NCBI GenBank assembly: GCA_913046275.1
Contig: CAJWSE010000005.1
Span: forward strand, 1-19,266
Direction of reading: 5' to 3'
DNA from: an uncultured Phycisphaerae bacterium
Lineage (GTDB): Bacteria > Planctomycetota > Phycisphaerae > Phycisphaerales > SM1A02
DNA length: 19,266 nt
Position 1 is the stretch's first letter; every line of letters begins with the position of its first letter. Under the pieces are notes generated by a model that had not been told where the DNA came from, did not search any database, and worked only from the letters and a program-made list of their open reading frames with translations. Shown here piece by piece: positions 18,937 through 19,266 of the stretch. A program made the position numbers and the translations under genes.

Positions 18937-18974
18937 AGTTGTACTGTATCGGAAGAATCACTTTGGCAACTGAG

Positions 18975-19266
18975 TCATCCAGCCATTAAATCAAGTGGAA
19001 ATTGAGATCCAATAGCCTCTTTGATTTTACGCAATGCCCTAATTTGCACTTGTCTAACCCGCTCTTTTGAAATACCCATAATTTTGCCCGCTTTCTCTAA
19101 GGTCAGCTTAGGTGGGTTTTGCCCAGAAAAAAGTCCAAAACGGTAACGCAATACTTCTTTCTCCACTGTAGTAAGGCACAGGTCTTTACCCCGAACAATT
19201 TCACGAAGAGCACTGATATGCTCAGGAGAGACATTCGAAATAGATTCATCTTGATGAATTGGTTCA
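18975..19266 (-). CDS. C-terminal part of a sigma-70 family RNA polymerase sigma factor (cut by window edge)
   Basis: The minus frame ending at 18975 is open to the window edge and gives 97 residues beginning EPIHQDESISNVSPEHISAL. A GTG at 19166 is internal and not the start. Region 4 is clear: TTVEKEVLRYRFGLF, then the helix-turn-helix LTLEKAGKIMGISKERVRQVQIRALRKIKEA, which would contact the -35 promoter element. The pattern resembles primary or related group 2 sigma factors (RpoD/RpoS/SigB) more than ECF factors, but regions 1-3 are outside the window, so the class is not assigned. Compared with RpoD the loop before the helix-turn-helix (FSGQNPPK) is slightly different and the protein carries a short tail after region 4. 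The gene ends 38 bases upstream of the polyferredoxin start on the same strand. Confidence 0.88.
   Translation of the reverse strand, partial: EPIHQDESISNVSPEHISALREIVRGKDLCLTTVEKEVLRYRFGLFSGQNPPKLTLEKAGKIMGISKERVRQVQIRALRKIKEAIGSQFPLDLMAG

Noticed and set aside
18935..18947. ACAGT-TGT-ACTGT inverted repeat at the polyferredoxin start as an operator
   Set aside because: Five-base arms over a start codon are expected by chance in 19 kb, with no second copy or promoter alignment to support it.

Overview
This window is a compact, gene-dense stretch of bacterial chromosome. By eye it is slightly AT-rich, though I did not compute base composition. It holds 16 complete or nearly complete protein genes plus two genes cut by the window ends. 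I see no RNA genes, insertion sequences, phage genes or CRISPR arrays. The longest stretch without a gene is about 200 bases (6683-6889), so no gap exceeds 300 bases. The gene set suggests a Planctomycetota-like bacterium, possibly Phycisphaerae. The reasons are a short PheT without the tRNA-binding domain, a long GyrB, a TatC with an enlarged periplasmic loop, futalosine-pathway menaquinone synthesis, a DUF151 bifunctional-nuclease protein, and start codons mostly without a Shine-Dalgarno sequence. That assignment is an inference and needs a phylogeny.

Layout. Bases 1-155 encode the start of a lipoprotein (minus), divergent from pheT - cyclodeaminase - mqnC (plus, 182-4216), which are tightly packed and probably one operon. 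Then come three minus genes: an IlvE-type aminotransferase, a stand-alone LON-domain protein and a Tat-type lipoprotein amidase (4232-6682). gyrB (plus, 6890-9394) follows with its own promoter region. queC and a CbpA-type dnaJ (minus, 9375-10950) overlap each other and face tatC and tadA (plus, 11014-12421). truD and a bifunctional-nuclease gene (minus, 12405-14013) face metK and rsmB (plus, joined by TAATG), followed by a ptsN-like EIIA gene. The window ends with a membrane polyferredoxin fused to TPR repeats and the C-terminal part of a sigma-70 factor (both minus).

How the genes relate. Several genes serve translation and RNA modification: PheT, QueC (queuosine precursor), TadA (A34 to inosine), TruD (pseudouridine), RsmB (rRNA m5C) and MetK, which makes the methyl donor for RsmB. 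tatC and an amidase with an RR-plus-lipobox signal could be machinery and substrate of the same export route. MqnC makes a menaquinone precursor, and the polyferredoxin may exchange electrons with the quinone pool. All four convergent gene junctions have 15 bases or fewer between the genes, or overlap, leaving little room for intrinsic terminators.

I do not see an obviously new multi-gene system. The points most worth following are the TPR-fused polyferredoxin with an incomplete second Fe-S motif, the TatC loop insertion, the MqnC insertion, and the symmetric palindrome between the lipoprotein gene and pheT.
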